Assembly: GCF_025141175.1 (NCBI RefSeq)
Contig: NZ_CP081155.1
Coordinates: 3,067,001 to 3,131,000, forward strand
DNA: 64,000 nt
Source: Jannaschia sp. M317
GTDB lineage: Bacteria; Pseudomonadota; Alphaproteobacteria; Rhodobacterales; Rhodobacteraceae
Direction: 5' to 3'
The translations under genes and the position numbers were made by a program. Positions 9,014 through 17,992 of this stretch are shown here, one piece after another; within the stretch, counting starts at the first letter, position 1, and the number at the start of each line of letters is the position of its first letter. The notes beneath the pieces were generated by a model. That model was not told where the DNA came from and made no database searches. It was given only the letters and a program-made list of their open reading frames with translations.

Positions 9014-10033
9014 TTACCGGAACGGCGGCGAGTAGATCAGGCCACCGTCGGTGTATTGAGCGTTCAGGCCACGGGCCAGACCGATCGCGGTCGACTCGCC
9101 GATGTTCTTGTCGAACACTTCGCCGAAGTTGCCCGAGGCAGCGATGGCGTTCTTGGCCCAGGCAGCGTCGAGACCGATCATCGCGCCCAGTTCACCTTCG
9201 GTGCCCAGAAGACGGTTGATCTCCGGGTTGTCACCGGGAGCGGAGGCCATCTCTTCGATGTTCTCGGAGGTAACGCCCAGCTCTTCGGCCGAGATCAGCG
9301 CGTTCAGGGTCCAGCGAACGATGTCACCCCACTCGCTGTCGCCGTGACGAACCAGCGGGCCCAGCGGCTCCTTGGAGACGACTTCGGGCAGCAGCATGTA
9401 GCTGTCGGGGCTTTCGAAGCCTGCACGCTGTGCGGCAAGGGCCGAACGGTCGGTGGTGTAGACGTCGCAGGCACCAGCCAGGAACTGCTGGACGGCCTCG
9501 GCACCGGTTTCGATCGGCACCGGCTCATAGGACATGCCGTTGACGCGGAAGTAGTCGGCCAGGTTCAGCTCGGTCGTGGTGCCGGTCTGAATGCAGACGG
9601 TCGCGCCGTCGAGTTCGGTCGCGGACGCAACGCCCAGATCGGTCGGAACCATGAAGCCCTGACCGTCGTAGTAGTTCACACCGACGAAGTCGAACTTCAG
9701 GTCGGTGTCGCGCGAGAAGGTCCAGGTCGTGTTCCGGGCCAGCATGTCGATCTCACCCGAGGCGAGCGCGGTGAAACGCGTCTTGCCGGTGGTGGGAACG
9801 AACGTGACGGCCTCGGGGTCGCCCAGGACAGCAGCAGCAACGGCACGGCAGACGGCAACGTCAAAGCCCTGCCAGACACCATCGGCGTCAGGCTCGGCAA
9901 AGCCCGGAACGCCGGTGGTCACGCCGCAGTTCAGCGAGCCACGGGCCTTGACGTCGTCCAGCGTCGCGGCGGATGCGCCAGCGGCGGCCAGACCGGCGAA
10001 GGCCAGCGTGCCGAGAAGTACGGATTTATTCAT
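9014..10033 (-). CDS. bztA: Periplasmic amino-acid binding protein of the Bzt transporter
   Basis: A 339-residue solute-binding protein of the bacterial extracellular family 3. A signal peptide covers residues 1-22 (MNKSVLLGTLAFAGLAAAGA), with cleavage before ATLDDVKARG. The mature part shows LNCGVTTGVPGFAEPDADG, GFDVAVCRAVAAAVLGD and the hinge region LASGEIDMLARNTTWTFSRD, all typical of AapJ/BztA proteins. It captures glutamate, glutamine, aspartate or asparagine in the periplasm and hands them to BztBC. An AGGAAGAGG ribosome binding site precedes the ATG. It is first in the operon, with a leader stem-loop upstream and a terminator downstream, consistent with high expression. Confidence 0.92.
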   Translation of the reverse strand: MNKSVLLGTLAFAGLAAAGASAATLDDVKARGSLNCGVTTGVPGFAEPDADGVWQGFDVAVCRAVAAAVLGDPEAVTFVPTTGKTRFTALASGEIDMLARNTTWTFSRDTDLKFDFVGVNYYDGQGFMVPTDLGVASATELDGATVCIQTGTTTELNLADYFRVNGMSYEPVPIETGAEAVQQFLAGACDVYTTDRSALAAQRAGFESPDSYMLLPEVVSKEPLGPLVRHGDSEWGDIVRWTLNALISAEELGVTSENIEEMASAPGDNPEINRLLGTEGELGAMIGLDAAWAKNAIAASGNFGEVFDKNIGESTAIGLARGLNAQYTDGGLIYSPPFR

Positions 10034-10055
10034 GAGTTAACCTCTTCCTGATGAT

Positions 10056-10077
10056 CCGAACGGCTTGAGCCGTTCGG
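10056..10077 (-). promoter_or_regulatory. Stem-loop in the bztA leader
   Basis: A perfect nine-pair stem CCGAACGGC / GCCGTTCGG with a TTGA loop lies 22 bases upstream of the bztA start codon. It could stabilise the mRNA 5' end or serve as an operator; the sequence does not decide. Confidence 0.6.
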
Positions 10078-10227
10078 TATCGCCCCGTGTTGACGGTGAC
10101 GATTGGTTTTGCGTGAGGATGTTCATCCCCCTCACTGCTTGCAAAAAAGGCCAGACAGGACCGGGAAGGTCAAGGGGAGATGCCGGGATTTCGGGCAAAC
10201 GCCCAGATGCACATCAATTCGGCCCTG

Positions 10228-10250
10228 CCCTGCCCGTTCGCGCGGCAGGG
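10228..10250 (-). terminator. Possible weak terminator after the ATP12 gene
   Basis: A seven-pair inverted repeat CCCTGCC / GGCAGGG lies just past the ATP12 stop. There is no clear T-run on the minus strand, so termination is uncertain. Confidence 0.35.
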
Positions 10251-10256
10251 TCAGCG

Positions 10257-10970
10257 TCACGGTTGCCGTACCAGCGCCAGATAGGTCACCGCCTGCAAGA
10301 AGGATGCGCGCTTGGACGCGGCCAATTCCGCCGCTTCCTCGTCCGCGCCCCACTGCTCGATCTGCCAGGATTCGTCGATCCGCGACAGGTCCCAGGCAGC
10401 GGGGGCGGGCAGATGCCCATCCATTACGGCCAGCGCCAGAACCAGGCTGCCCGACAGGGTGACCAACTCCGACAGGGCGGTCAGGTCCCAGGCGGACATG
10501 TCCGCGACATGGGTTCGCAGGACCTGGCTCGCGTTGGCGGGCTGGGCCACGGGGATCACGCCCTGGGTGACGGCCAGCCGCGCGCCATAGGTCTGGTCAA
10601 GCCAGTCCAGCAAGGGGTCCCATCCAGCCAGTTGCCGTTCGACAAGTTCGCCGGGACCGGCCGCGCGATAGCACAGCAGGTCCGAACTCCCGTACTCTGC
10701 CAGGTGGCCCGCAACCTCGGCGTGCTGCGGAATCACCTTGTCCAGCGCGGCATTGACGGCACGGGTCAACGGCATCGACAGGGGATCGATCGTGCCCTCT
10801 TGGGCTTGCCATTCATCGGCGACGCCCTGGGCCAGGGCAAAGGTCGGCATGACCACATGGGTCCGCAGCGGGCTGCGCACCGGGCGCCCGTCAAGTTCGA
10901 CCGCATAGCCGTCCTGGGCCTCGACCACCTGCGCCTCGGTCCAGAACCGCTTGGCCTTCCATTCGCTCAT
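10257..10970 (-). CDS. ATP12 family chaperone for F1-ATPase assembly
   Basis: A 237-residue protein of the ATP12 family, which in mitochondria binds the F1 alpha subunit during ATP synthase assembly. Alphaproteobacteria carry homologues. Family features seen are the N-terminal KRFWTEAQ block, the LDGRPVRSPLRT strand followed by LAQGVADEWQAQ, the TRAVNAALDKV helix, and the YGSSDLLCYRA block near residue 90. The start at 10970 was chosen because it overlaps the HAD stop in an ATGA arrangement; a longer open frame upstream only shadows the HAD gene. It is the last of four overlapping genes (crcB, pseudouridine synthase, HAD, ATP12), so it relies on translation of its neighbours. Confidence 0.88.
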   Translation of the reverse strand: MSEWKAKRFWTEAQVVEAQDGYAVELDGRPVRSPLRTHVVMPTFALAQGVADEWQAQEGTIDPLSMPLTRAVNAALDKVIPQHAEVAGHLAEYGSSDLLCYRAAGPGELVERQLAGWDPLLDWLDQTYGARLAVTQGVIPVAQPANASQVLRTHVADMSAWDLTALSELVTLSGSLVLALAVMDGHLPAPAAWDLSRIDESWQIEQWGADEEAAELAASKRASFLQAVTYLALVRQP

Positions 10971-11629
10971 CTTGCCCTCGTCACTATGTCTTCGGTCAGG
11001 GTGGAGAAGTCGTCCACGATTCGTGTGGCCCCAGCCGCCAGCAGATCCGCCCCGCTGGTATAGCCCCAACTGACCCCGATTGCGGCCACGCCTGCGGCGC
11101 GGGCCATTTCCATATCGTAGACCGAATCGCCAATCATGACGGCGCGGTCCTCCTCTAACGCGCATTCCAGCAGGGCACGTCGGATCATCGAGGGGTGCGG
11201 TTTGGACGGGTGGTGATCGGCGCATTGCAGGGTCTTGAACAACCCGTCCCAACGCTCCGCCTTGATCAAACGGTTCAGACCCCTTTGCGACTTGCCAGTC
11301 GCCACGCCCAGCGTCACCCCTCGTTCCGCCAAACCGGCCAGCGCGGCCTCGGCGCCGGGATAAAGCTGTGTCGGCGTCCCCGACTCCATCGCGGCGGCGA
11401 AACCCAGGCGGTAGTCGGCCACGATCCGGTCGACAACCTTTGTGGGGACCCCGTCAGCCAGGCGCGCGATCATGCCCGGCAGCGACAGACCGATCAGCGG
11501 GCGGACCGCGTCGGCAGGCGGAGCCGGCAGGTCGGACCGCGCAAATGCACGGCTCATGGTGTCCACGATCACGCCTGCGCTGTCGACAAGGGTGCCGTCC
11601 ACGTCGAAGAGAGCGAGAAAGTCAGTCAT
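10967..11629 (-). CDS. HAD-superfamily phosphatase, phosphoglycolate phosphatase-like
   Basis: A 220-residue HAD hydrolase. Motif I is FDVDGTLVDS at residues 8-17 with the two catalytic aspartates. The cap domain follows (about 18-85). Motif II is GVATGKSQRG, motif III lysine lies in HPSKPHPSM, and motif IV is MIGDSVYDMEMARAAG. The layout fits the Gph/PpaX group that dephosphorylates small phosphoesters such as phosphoglycolate; the exact substrate is not visible. I chose the ATG at 11629, directly before TDFLALFDVDG. It overlaps the upstream synthase gene by eight bases and the ATP12 gene by four. Confidence 0.85.
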   Translation of the reverse strand: MTDFLALFDVDGTLVDSAGVIVDTMSRAFARSDLPAPPADAVRPLIGLSLPGMIARLADGVPTKVVDRIVADYRLGFAAAMESGTPTQLYPGAEAALAGLAERGVTLGVATGKSQRGLNRLIKAERWDGLFKTLQCADHHPSKPHPSMIRRALLECALEEDRAVMIGDSVYDMEMARAAGVAAIGVSWGYTSGADLLAAGATRIVDDFSTLTEDIVTRAR

Positions 11630-12656
11630 CGTCTTCCGCAAAGGGATCGACCGGAACATCGGCCGGGTTCCAGCCCATCATATCCCAGGTGTTTTGCATA
11701 TGCTCCGGCAAGGGGGCCGTCAGATGCAGGCGGGCACCGGTCATCGGATGCTCCATCATCAGGGACCGGGCGTGCAGATGCAGCTTGCGGCTGATCTCTC
11801 CGCCTAGTTGCGCGCCCCAACCATCGCCCATGTTTTCCTGACTGGAACCGCCGTATTTGCCATCGCCCACAACGGGGTGCCCGATCTCTGCCATATGGGC
11901 GCGCAGCTGATGCGTGCGCCCCGTGATCGGGACCAGCGCGGCCCAGGCGGCGCGCACGCCCAGCACCTCCAAAACGGCATAATCGGAGGTGGCGTTCTTT
12001 GCCCCCTTCGCCTCGCCCACTTCGCGTGGGTGGACGCAGATCATCTTTTCGTTGCCGGCCCCGCCCGCCTTGACCAAACCGTAACGGATCGTCCCCTTGC
12101 GCGGGTGCGGCACGCCGGCGATGGCCGCCCAATAGATCTTGCGCGTCTCGCGGGCGTTGAAGGCCTCGGACATCCTGGTCGCAGTCAGGCGGTTGCGGGC
12201 CATGATCATGATGCCCGACGTGTCTTTATCCAACCGGTGCACCAGGCGCGGCTGCTCCTCCGCGTCGAAGCGCAGGGCGTCGCCCATCCCGTCGACATGC
12301 CGCGTCTGACCCGACCCGCCTTGCGACGCCAGGCCCGGCGGCTTGTTGAGCGCGATCAGATGCTCATCGCGATAGATCACGCAGGATCGGATCATCTCCG
12401 CATCGGCCTTGGACGTCTTTTCGGACCGGGGGGCCGCGGGCGCGCGGTCAGTGGGCAGCGGCGGGACGCGGACGACCTGCCCCGCCTCTACGCGGGAATT
12501 CGCCTTGACCCGCCCGCCATCGACGCGGATCTCACCCTTGCGGCACATCTTTTCGACGTTGCCCTGGTTGAGCTGCGGAAAGCGGCGCTTCATCCAGCGG
12601 TCAAGCCGCTGGTCGGTTTCATCCGCCGTGACGGTGATGGTCTGAACGCCGGTCAT
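11622..12656 (-). CDS. RluA-family pseudouridine synthase with S4 domain (RluC/RluD-like)
   Basis: A 344-residue RNA-modifying enzyme. The N-terminal S4 RNA-binding domain spans about residues 15-65 (DQRLDRWMKRRFPQL, then CRKGEIRVDGGRVK). The catalytic block VHRLDKDTSGIMIMARN contains the aspartate that attacks uridine. The RTHQLRAHMAEIGHPVVGD block near residue 275 is also diagnostic. These enzymes convert uridines of 23S rRNA to pseudouridine; RluC and RluD cannot be told apart here. The start at 12656 overlaps the crcB stop by four bases. About 40 residues between the S4 and catalytic domains (PAAPRSEKTSKADAEM) look like a linker. Confidence 0.85.
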   Translation of the reverse strand: MTGVQTITVTADETDQRLDRWMKRRFPQLNQGNVEKMCRKGEIRVDGGRVKANSRVEAGQVVRVPPLPTDRAPAAPRSEKTSKADAEMIRSCVIYRDEHLIALNKPPGLASQGGSGQTRHVDGMGDALRFDAEEQPRLVHRLDKDTSGIMIMARNRLTATRMSEAFNARETRKIYWAAIAGVPHPRKGTIRYGLVKAGGAGNEKMICVHPREVGEAKGAKNATSDYAVLEVLGVRAAWAALVPITGRTHQLRAHMAEIGHPVVGDGKYGGSSQENMGDGWGAQLGGEISRKLHLHARSLMMEHPMTGARLHLTAPLPEHMQNTWDMMGWNPADVPVDPFAEDDD

Positions 12657-13027
12657 GCCAGGCTCCTCGCGATGAATAGCCCCAGCATCAGCGCCAGGAG
12701 AGACAGCCCAACGGATAGGGCCACATAGATGAACGCCTGTCCCCAGGCCCCCCGTTCCACGAGCGTCAGCGTTTCCAGCGAAAAGGCCGAAAACGTCGTG
12801 AACCCGCCCAGAACGCCGGTCAGCAGGAACGGCTGCCATTGCGGCAGACCGTGACGGCCCAGCAGGACGGCGGCGATCCCCATGGCGAAGCTGCCCAGCA
12901 CGTTGCAGGTCAGGATCGCCACCGGAAAGCCGTCGCGCATCAGCGCACTGCCCAGCAGGAACCGCAGCGCCGCGCCGATCGCCCCGCCCAGAGCCACATG
13001 GAATACGGTGAAAGTCATCCGCGCCAT
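12653..13027 (-). CDS. crcB: Fluoride exporter CrcB/Fluc
   Basis: A 124-residue four-helix membrane protein. Key family blocks are GGAIGAALRFLLG, NVLGSFAMG and the pore region TGVLGGFTTFSAFSLE. CrcB/Fluc forms a dual-topology dimer that leaks fluoride out of the cell. It is the first of four overlapping genes, with no room for a fluoride riboswitch (rarA ends 22 bases upstream), so it is probably expressed with housekeeping genes. An ATG nine bases further in (MTFTVF) is an equally possible start. Confidence 0.9.
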   Translation of the reverse strand: MARMTFTVFHVALGGAIGAALRFLLGSALMRDGFPVAILTCNVLGSFAMGIAAVLLGRHGLPQWQPFLLTGVLGGFTTFSAFSLETLTLVERGAWGQAFIYVALSVGLSLLALMLGLFIARSLA

Positions 13028-13049
13028 GTCCCCCCGCCCCGGGCCGGAG

Positions 13050-14369
13050 TCAAGCTTTGCCGCGTTTGGCCCGCTGTTCCACGAACCAATCCAGGCGGCG
13101 CCCCAGTTCCCGCTCGAACCCGCGTTCGACGGGGACGTAGTAGACCGGGCGCTTCATCCCGTCCGGGAAATAGTTTTGCCCCGAAAACCCATCCTGTGCA
13201 TCGTGATCGTAGGCATAGCCGGTGCCATAGCCCTGATCCTTCATCAACTTGGTCGGCGCGTTCAGGATGTGCTTGGGCGGCGGCTCCGACCCGGTTTCCC
13301 CCGCCTGCTTCATCGCCGCCTTGAAGGCGACGTAGCCCGCGTTCGATTTCGGGGCCAGCGCCAGGTAGACGACGGCATTGCCCAGGCTCTGCTCGCCCTC
13401 GGGGCTGCCCAGACGCTCATAGGTTTCCCAGGCCTGCAGGCAGAAGGCCTGCGCCTGCGGGTCGGCCAGGCCGATATCCTCGACCGCCATGCGGGTGATC
13501 CGCCGCATCAGGTAACGGGGATCTTCGCCGCCCTTCAGCATTCGACCCAGCCAGTACAGCGCCGCATCCGGGTCGGACCCACGCACCGATTTGTGCAGAG
13601 CAGAGATCAGGTTGTAATGGCTGTCGCCCGATTTGTCGTATTGCGCCGCACGTCGTTGCAGCCGTTTGACCAGCGTATCGGTGTCGACCTTTTGCGTCGC
13701 GCCCCAACCCGCCACCTGTTCGATCAGGTTGAGAAGCGCGCGGCCATCGCCGTCGGCCATTTCCTGCAACGCCTCGCGCGCGGGACCATCCAGTGGCAGT
13801 TTGGCCCCCAGATCCTTTTCGGCGCGTTGGGTCAACAGTTCCATGTCCCGCAGGGTCAGCCGTTGCAGCACCAGAACCTGCGCGCGCGACATGACCGCCG
13901 CGTTCAGCTCGAACGAGGGGTTCTCGGTCGTGGCCCCGACCAGGGTGATCGTCCCGTCCTCCATATGCGGCAGAAAGCTGTCCTGCTGCGCCTTGTTGAA
14001 ACGGTGGATTTCATCGACGAAGAGCAGCGTGCCGGTGCCATTGGCGCGGCGGTTACGGGCCGTGTCGAACACCTTGCGCAGGTCCGCAACCCCGGTGAAA
14101 ATCGCGCTGATCTGGACGAAGTGCAGGCCCACGTGATCGGCCAGCAGCCGCGCGATGGTGGTCTTGCCCACGCCCGGCGGCCCCCACAGGATCAGCGAGG
14201 GCAGCGCCCCCCGAAGCATCACGGTCAGCGCGCCGTCCGGGCCCAGAAGATGCCCCTGCCCCACCACCTCCTGCAGGGATGCCGGGCGCAGCCGGTCGGC
14301 CAGGGGGGCCGGACGGGCGGGCGGTTGGTCGGCGGGCGCGGCGGCACCGGTGTCAAAGAGATCGGCCAT
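13050..14369 (-). CDS. rarA: Replication-associated recombination protein A (MgsA/RarA AAA+ ATPase)
   Basis: A 439-residue AAA+ ATPase related to clamp loaders, which acts at stalled replication forks. An N-terminal region ([20 protein letters not shown]) leads to Walker [17 protein letters not shown] near residue 60. Walker B is [20 protein letters not shown] and sensor 1 is [15 protein letters not shown]. The C-terminal RarA-specific part contains [20 protein letters not shown] and [19 protein letters not shown]. The length is normal for the family. It precedes crcB by 22 bases and probably drives that operon. Confidence 0.93.
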   Translation of the reverse strand: MADLFDTGAAAPADQPPARPAPLADRLRPASLQEVVGQGHLLGPDGALTVMLRGALPSLILWGPPGVGKTTIARLLADHVGLHFVQISAIFTGVADLRKVFDTARNRRANGTGTLLFVDEIHRFNKAQQDSFLPHMEDGTITLVGATTENPSFELNAAVMSRAQVLVLQRLTLRDMELLTQRAEKDLGAKLPLDGPAREALQEMADGDGRALLNLIEQVAGWGATQKVDTDTLVKRLQRRAAQYDKSGDSHYNLISALHKSVRGSDPDAALYWLGRMLKGGEDPRYLMRRITRMAVEDIGLADPQAQAFCLQAWETYERLGSPEGEQSLGNAVVYLALAPKSNAGYVAFKAAMKQAGETGSEPPPKHILNAPTKLMKDQGYGTGYAYDHDAQDGFSGQNYFPDGMKRPVYYVPVERGFERELGRRLDWFVEQRAKRGKA

Positions 14370-14440
14370 GGGACCTATCTAGAACGCTGCGCGTCCGGGC
14401 GGAAGGGAGGCGCGGCAGCAGGCCGCCGCGCCCGACCCCG

Positions 14441-15028
14441 TCAGTGCATCTTCGTCGCCATCGAAATGTTGACGCAGACCGATTCAGAGCCGCCGAAATC
14501 CATGACCGGCCCCGCTGCCACGCAGTCCAGGCCAACGCGCCGGGCCAGGCGCGGCGAATTGGCCGGGATCAGACCCAGAACCGAGGTCGCCCCCAGCTCT
14601 CGTGCGGTCGTGACCATCTGGCCGATCAACTGCATCTGCACCCGCATGCGCATGTTGGCGGGCACGTCATCACAGACGAAAACGCGGCTCGATTCCCAGA
14701 TGTGTTCGGCAATCGGTGCCTCTTCGAACAAGAGGTCCGAAGGAATCGTGTCGAGCAGCCCAAGCTGCGCATCGCGGATCATGTAGCTGTAGATGCCGCA
14801 GCGATGGGTCGTGGGCGTCAGGCGCACGCCGGCCATGATCCGACCATGGTCATGCACGGCGACCCAACGGCTGGCCGGGGTGTCGTATTGATCGAATTCC
14901 ATTCCATCGGCCTGCGGCAGGTCCCAATGGGCCTGTTCGATAAAGGTCCGGTGGCGCGCACGCAAAAGGTCGGTGAACAGCGGGCCGTGGTCGTGAAGGT
15001 TGGTGAAGGAAAGGGTGGTAACTTCCAT
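14441..15028 (-). CDS. Acyl-homoserine-lactone synthase (LuxI family)
   Basis: A 195-residue autoinducer synthase, which joins S-adenosylmethionine to an acyl chain carried on ACP. The conserved LuxI residues can be seen: Arg25 and Phe29 in RARHRTF, Trp35, Glu44/Asp46/Asp49 in EFDQYDTP, Arg69 in VRLTPT, and Arg115 in ESSRVFV. The ATG at 15028 is favoured over a frame opening 36 bases earlier because the family begins directly with this strand. It lies 71 bases downstream of the luxR-type gene on the same strand. The acyl chain made cannot be predicted from the sequence. Confidence 0.88.
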   Translation of the reverse strand: MEVTTLSFTNLHDHGPLFTDLLRARHRTFIEQAHWDLPQADGMEFDQYDTPASRWVAVHDHGRIMAGVRLTPTTHRCGIYSYMIRDAQLGLLDTIPSDLLFEEAPIAEHIWESSRVFVCDDVPANMRMRVQMQLIGQMVTTARELGATSVLGLIPANSPRLARRVGLDCVAAGPVMDFGGSESVCVNISMATKMH

Positions 15029-15099
15029 GGGACAAATCTCTCTCTGCCGGGTTGTCGTTGACACCAGGGGACCGGGAATGCTCGCAATGTGGGGGTGGC

Positions 15100-15714
15100 T
15101 TATAAGAGCCTGTATTCTCTCGCCATTCTTAGTGCCTCGGCCGTGGTCTTTGCACCCAGGCGTTCCCGGGCGGACGAAAGGCGCGCTTTCAGCGCACTTT
15201 CCGAAATGCCAAGTTCCGCAGCAGCAGCCGTATGGCGGAATCCGTCCCCGACCAGGCGCAGCGCCTCGATCATTGCGGGGGTCAGATCCTCGGGGGGCTC
15301 AGCAACCTCGTGCAGACCGCGCGCGATCTCCTCGATGTCGTCGAGTTCGGTATCCGTGAATTCCCGGTCCGAACGAGCCGCGCCGACAATGGTGCGGGAC
15401 GTGATCTTCCCGCAGGAAACGACGACACCATAGATCAGACCGTGTTGGGCGGCCTTGTCCATGACGCCGAAGGGATCGGGCAGCGAGATATCGCTCCAAC
15501 GGGTCTTACCAGCCTTGCTGATTCCCCAGAAAACAAGGGGATCGCGCAGCGAGTAGTTGTTGGCGGCGTAGACGTCCTGCCAGTCCTGCGGATACGTGCT
15601 TTTGAGATACAGCGGCGAGGCGAACCGGATGTGGACGCCAACGGTATATCCCGCTGGGGCCAGTTCATCCAATCTCTGCAAGTAGCGGACCATGAGGCGT
15701 CGTCTCTCGGACAT
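15100..15714 (-). CDS. LuxR-type autoinducer-binding transcriptional regulator
   Basis: A 204-residue regulator. The N-terminal autoinducer-binding domain (about 10-135) shows WQDVYAANNYSLRDPLVFWG, with the Tyr and Asp expected to hold the lactone. The C-terminal LuxR helix-turn-helix (about 142-204) reads LTPAMIEALRLVGDGFRHT, then AAELGISESALKARLSSARE. With the downstream luxI-type gene it should form a cell-density switch. A second possible start (MVRYLQRL) lies seven codons in. A small perfect inverted repeat overlaps the first start codon and may be an autoregulatory site. Confidence 0.87.
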   Translation of the reverse strand: MSERRRLMVRYLQRLDELAPAGYTVGVHIRFASPLYLKSTYPQDWQDVYAANNYSLRDPLVFWGISKAGKTRWSDISLPDPFGVMDKAAQHGLIYGVVVSCGKITSRTIVGAARSDREFTDTELDDIEEIARGLHEVAEPPEDLTPAMIEALRLVGDGFRHTAAAAELGISESALKARLSSARERLGAKTTAEALRMAREYRLL

Positions 15715-15727
15715 GTCTTTTTAGACA
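15714..15727. promoter_or_regulatory. Inverted repeat overlapping the luxR start codon
   Basis: TGTCT-TTTT-AGACA is a perfect five-base inverted repeat abutting the first start codon of the LuxR gene. Its place fits an operator for autoregulation, but no protein can be assigned. Confidence 0.4.
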
Positions 15728-15866
15728 GGGCGGGCAGTTTCTCGTCAACTGTATCGTCCCTTAGTTACGCCACTGAATTGGTTAATAGACCGTGAACAAA
15801 CCTCGTTATCCACGGGAACTTTCCATCTTGGCGAAACAACGCCCTGATCCGGCTTCACAAATGCAA

Positions 15867-15894
15867 AAGGCCCCGCCGTTCCCGGCGGGGCCTT
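15867..15894. terminator. Terminator of the alpha ribosomal operon
   Basis: A GC-rich stem AAGGCCCCGCCG / CGGCGGGGCCTT with a four-base loop lies 20 bases past the rplQ stop. It closes the rplO-to-rplQ block. Confidence 0.85.
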
Positions 15895-15914
15895 GCTGAT
15901 CGGATGTGCTCCGA

Positions 15915-16334
15915 TCAATCTTCGAGGGCGTCCTCGGCTTCCAGACGCGCGCGGTCTGCGGCACCCTTGGCATCGACGTCGCGCTCGACGAACTCGATGA
16001 TGGCCATGGGGGCCATGTCGCCATAGCGGAAGCCGGCCTTCATGATGCGCACGTAGCCACCCGAACGGTCCGCGTAACGCGGGGCCAGGATCTCGAACAG
16101 CTTGGCGACGGCAGCGTCGTCATGCAGGCGGGATGCCAGCAGCCGGCGCGAATGCAGGTCGCCACGCTTGGCCATGGTGACCATCTTTTCGACGATCGGG
16201 CGCAGTTCCTTGGCCTTGGGCAACGTCGTCTTGATCTGCTCGTGCTCGATCAGCGAAGCGGCCATGTTCTTGAACAGCGACTTGCGGTGTTCGTGGGTCC
16301 GGTTGAGGCGGCGGTATCCGCGGGCGTGACGCAT
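15915..16334 (-). CDS. rplQ: 50S ribosomal protein L17
   Basis: 139 residues, a little longer than the E. coli protein because of an acidic tail ([16 protein letters not shown]). The N-terminus [20 protein letters not shown] and the [20 protein letters not shown] block identify L17, which sits at the exit-tunnel side of the 50S subunit. It is the last gene of the alpha operon, 114 bases after rpoA, and is followed by a strong terminator. Confidence 0.97.
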   Translation of the reverse strand: MRHARGYRRLNRTHEHRKSLFKNMAASLIEHEQIKTTLPKAKELRPIVEKMVTMAKRGDLHSRRLLASRLHDDAAVAKLFEILAPRYADRSGGYVRIMKAGFRYGDMAPMAIIEFVERDVDAKGAADRARLEAEDALED

Positions 16335-16448
16335 GGGTCTATCTCCAGATTTATACTTTGTCCGGGGCCGGTGCGTGCCGGTCCCTCCTTATTGGGGCAG
16401 AAGCGCCCAGTCTGTCTGTGGGCCGGGGAAATCCCCGACCCGCAAGGA

Positions 16449-17465
16449 TCAGAAGTTGTCTTCGAACTTCTTGGCCAGATCTTCGATGTTCTCAGGCGGC
16501 CAATCGACGATGTCCATACCCAGGTGCAGGCCCATGCCCGACAACACTTCCTTGATCTCGTTCAAGGACTTGCGGCCAAAGTTCGGCGTGCGCAGCATCT
16601 CGGCTTCGGTTTTCTGGATCAGATCACCGATGTAGACGATGTTGTCGTTCTTCAGGCAGTTGGCGGACCGGACCGAAAGCTCCAGCTCGTCGACCTTCTT
16701 CAGCAGAAGCGGGTTGAACTCCAGATCGTCGTCGGCACTGTCGGAGCGGGCCGCTTCCGGCTCGTCGAAGTTCACGAAGATCTGCAACTGGTCCTGCAGG
16801 ATGCGGGCGGCGTAGGCCACGGCATCGTCGGGGGCCAGCGAGCCGTCGGTTTCCAGCTTCAGCGTCAGCTTGTCGTAGTCCAGAACCTGGCCTTCACGGG
16901 TCGGCTGCACCTCGTAGGAGACGCGCTTGACCGGCGAATAGATGGCGTCGATCGGGATCAGACCGATTGGGGCATCTTCGGGCTTGTTCTTGTCAGCCGA
17001 GACATAGCCCTTACCGGTGTTCACCGTCAGTTCCATATAGAGGTCGGCACCGTCGTCCAGGTGACAGATCACGTGGTCGCGGTTGAGGACCTCGATGCCG
17101 TTGGATTCCGAAATGTCGCCGGCGGTGACAACCATCGGGCCCTTGGCGGAAATCGAGACGCGCTTCGGCCCCTCGACATCCATCTTCAGCGAGACACCCT
17201 TGAGGTTCAGCACGATGTCGGTGACGTCTTCGCGGACGCCGGACACCGAAGAGAACTCGTGCAGGACATTGTCGATCTGGACGGAAGTGATGGCCGCGCC
17301 CTGCAGGGACGACATCAGCACACGGCGCAACGCGTTGCCGAGCGTCAGGCCAAAGCCCCGCTCCAGCGGTTCTGCCACGACGGTGGCCTGGCGGGCGGGG
17401 TTGTTCCCCGGGCGGACATCAAGCTGCGACGGCTTGATCAGCTCTTGCCAATTCTTGTGGATCAT
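16449..17465 (-). CDS. rpoA: DNA-directed RNA polymerase subunit alpha
   Basis: 338 residues. The N-terminal domain, which dimerises and holds beta and beta', shows [20 protein letters not shown]. The C-terminal domain, which touches UP elements and activators, shows [16 protein letters not shown] and [20 protein letters not shown]. The start at 17465 (MIHKNWQEL) matches the family; seven extra codons upstream are in frame but not conserved. A hairpin separates it from rpsK. Confidence 0.97.
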   Translation of the reverse strand: MIHKNWQELIKPSQLDVRPGNNPARQATVVAEPLERGFGLTLGNALRRVLMSSLQGAAITSVQIDNVLHEFSSVSGVREDVTDIVLNLKGVSLKMDVEGPKRVSISAKGPMVVTAGDISESNGIEVLNRDHVICHLDDGADLYMELTVNTGKGYVSADKNKPEDAPIGLIPIDAIYSPVKRVSYEVQPTREGQVLDYDKLTLKLETDGSLAPDDAVAYAARILQDQLQIFVNFDEPEAARSDSADDDLEFNPLLLKKVDELELSVRSANCLKNDNIVYIGDLIQKTEAEMLRTPNFGRKSLNEIKEVLSGMGLHLGMDIVDWPPENIEDLAKKFEDNF

Positions 17466-17538
17466 GTGGCCCATCCCTCCATTCATGTCTCCTGCCGGGG
17501 CGGATGGCGGAGACTCCCGAGGTGTCTAAAAACGGCGC

Positions 17539-17566
17539 GGAGGGGCCGCAGAAAACGGCCCCTTCC
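17539..17566 (-). other. Intercistronic hairpin rpsK-rpoA
   Basis: A stem built on GGGGCCG / CGGCCCC with a short A-rich loop lies between rpsK and rpoA. It could modulate read-through or mRNA processing; there is no strong T-run. Confidence 0.5.
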
Positions 17567-17584
17567 GGTAGTACTGGTTGCGGG

Positions 17585-17977
17585 TCAGACCCGGCGGCGC
17601 TTCGGCGGGCGGACGCCGTTGTGCGCGATGGGGGTCACGTCGCGGATTGCGGTGATCTGCAGGCCGACGGCGGCCAGGGCGCGCAGCGCGCTTTCGCGAC
17701 CGCCACCGGGGCCCTGCACTTCGACCTCAAGGGTCTTCATGCCGTGCTCCTGCGCCTTTTTCCCGGCGTCTTCAGCGGCCATCTGGGCGGCATAGGGCGT
17801 CGACTTGCGCGAGCCCTTGAAGCCCATCGTACCGGCCGAGGACCAGCTGATGGCGTTGCCCTGGACGTCGGAGATCAGGATCTTGGTGTTGTTGAACGAA
17901 GAGTTCACATGAGCAACGCCTGCGGCGATGTTCTTGCGTTCCTTGCGCTTCGGAGCGCGGCGGGTATCACGTGCCAT
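17585..17977 (-). CDS. rpsK: 30S ribosomal protein S11
   Basis: 130 residues with the S11 blocks [20 protein letters not shown], the [20 protein letters not shown] stretch and a basic C-terminus ([11 protein letters not shown]). S11 lies on the platform of the 30S subunit near the mRNA exit. It follows rpsM by 15 bases. Confidence 0.97.
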   Translation of the reverse strand: MARDTRRAPKRKERKNIAAGVAHVNSSFNNTKILISDVQGNAISWSSAGTMGFKGSRKSTPYAAQMAAEDAGKKAQEHGMKTLEVEVQGPGGGRESALRALAAVGLQITAIRDVTPIAHNGVRPPKRRRV

Positions 17978-17992
17978 AACTGCAGCCCTCCC

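Noticed and set aside
13028..13049. Fluoride riboswitch before crcB
   Set aside because: Only 22 bases separate rarA from crcB, too short for the aptamer.
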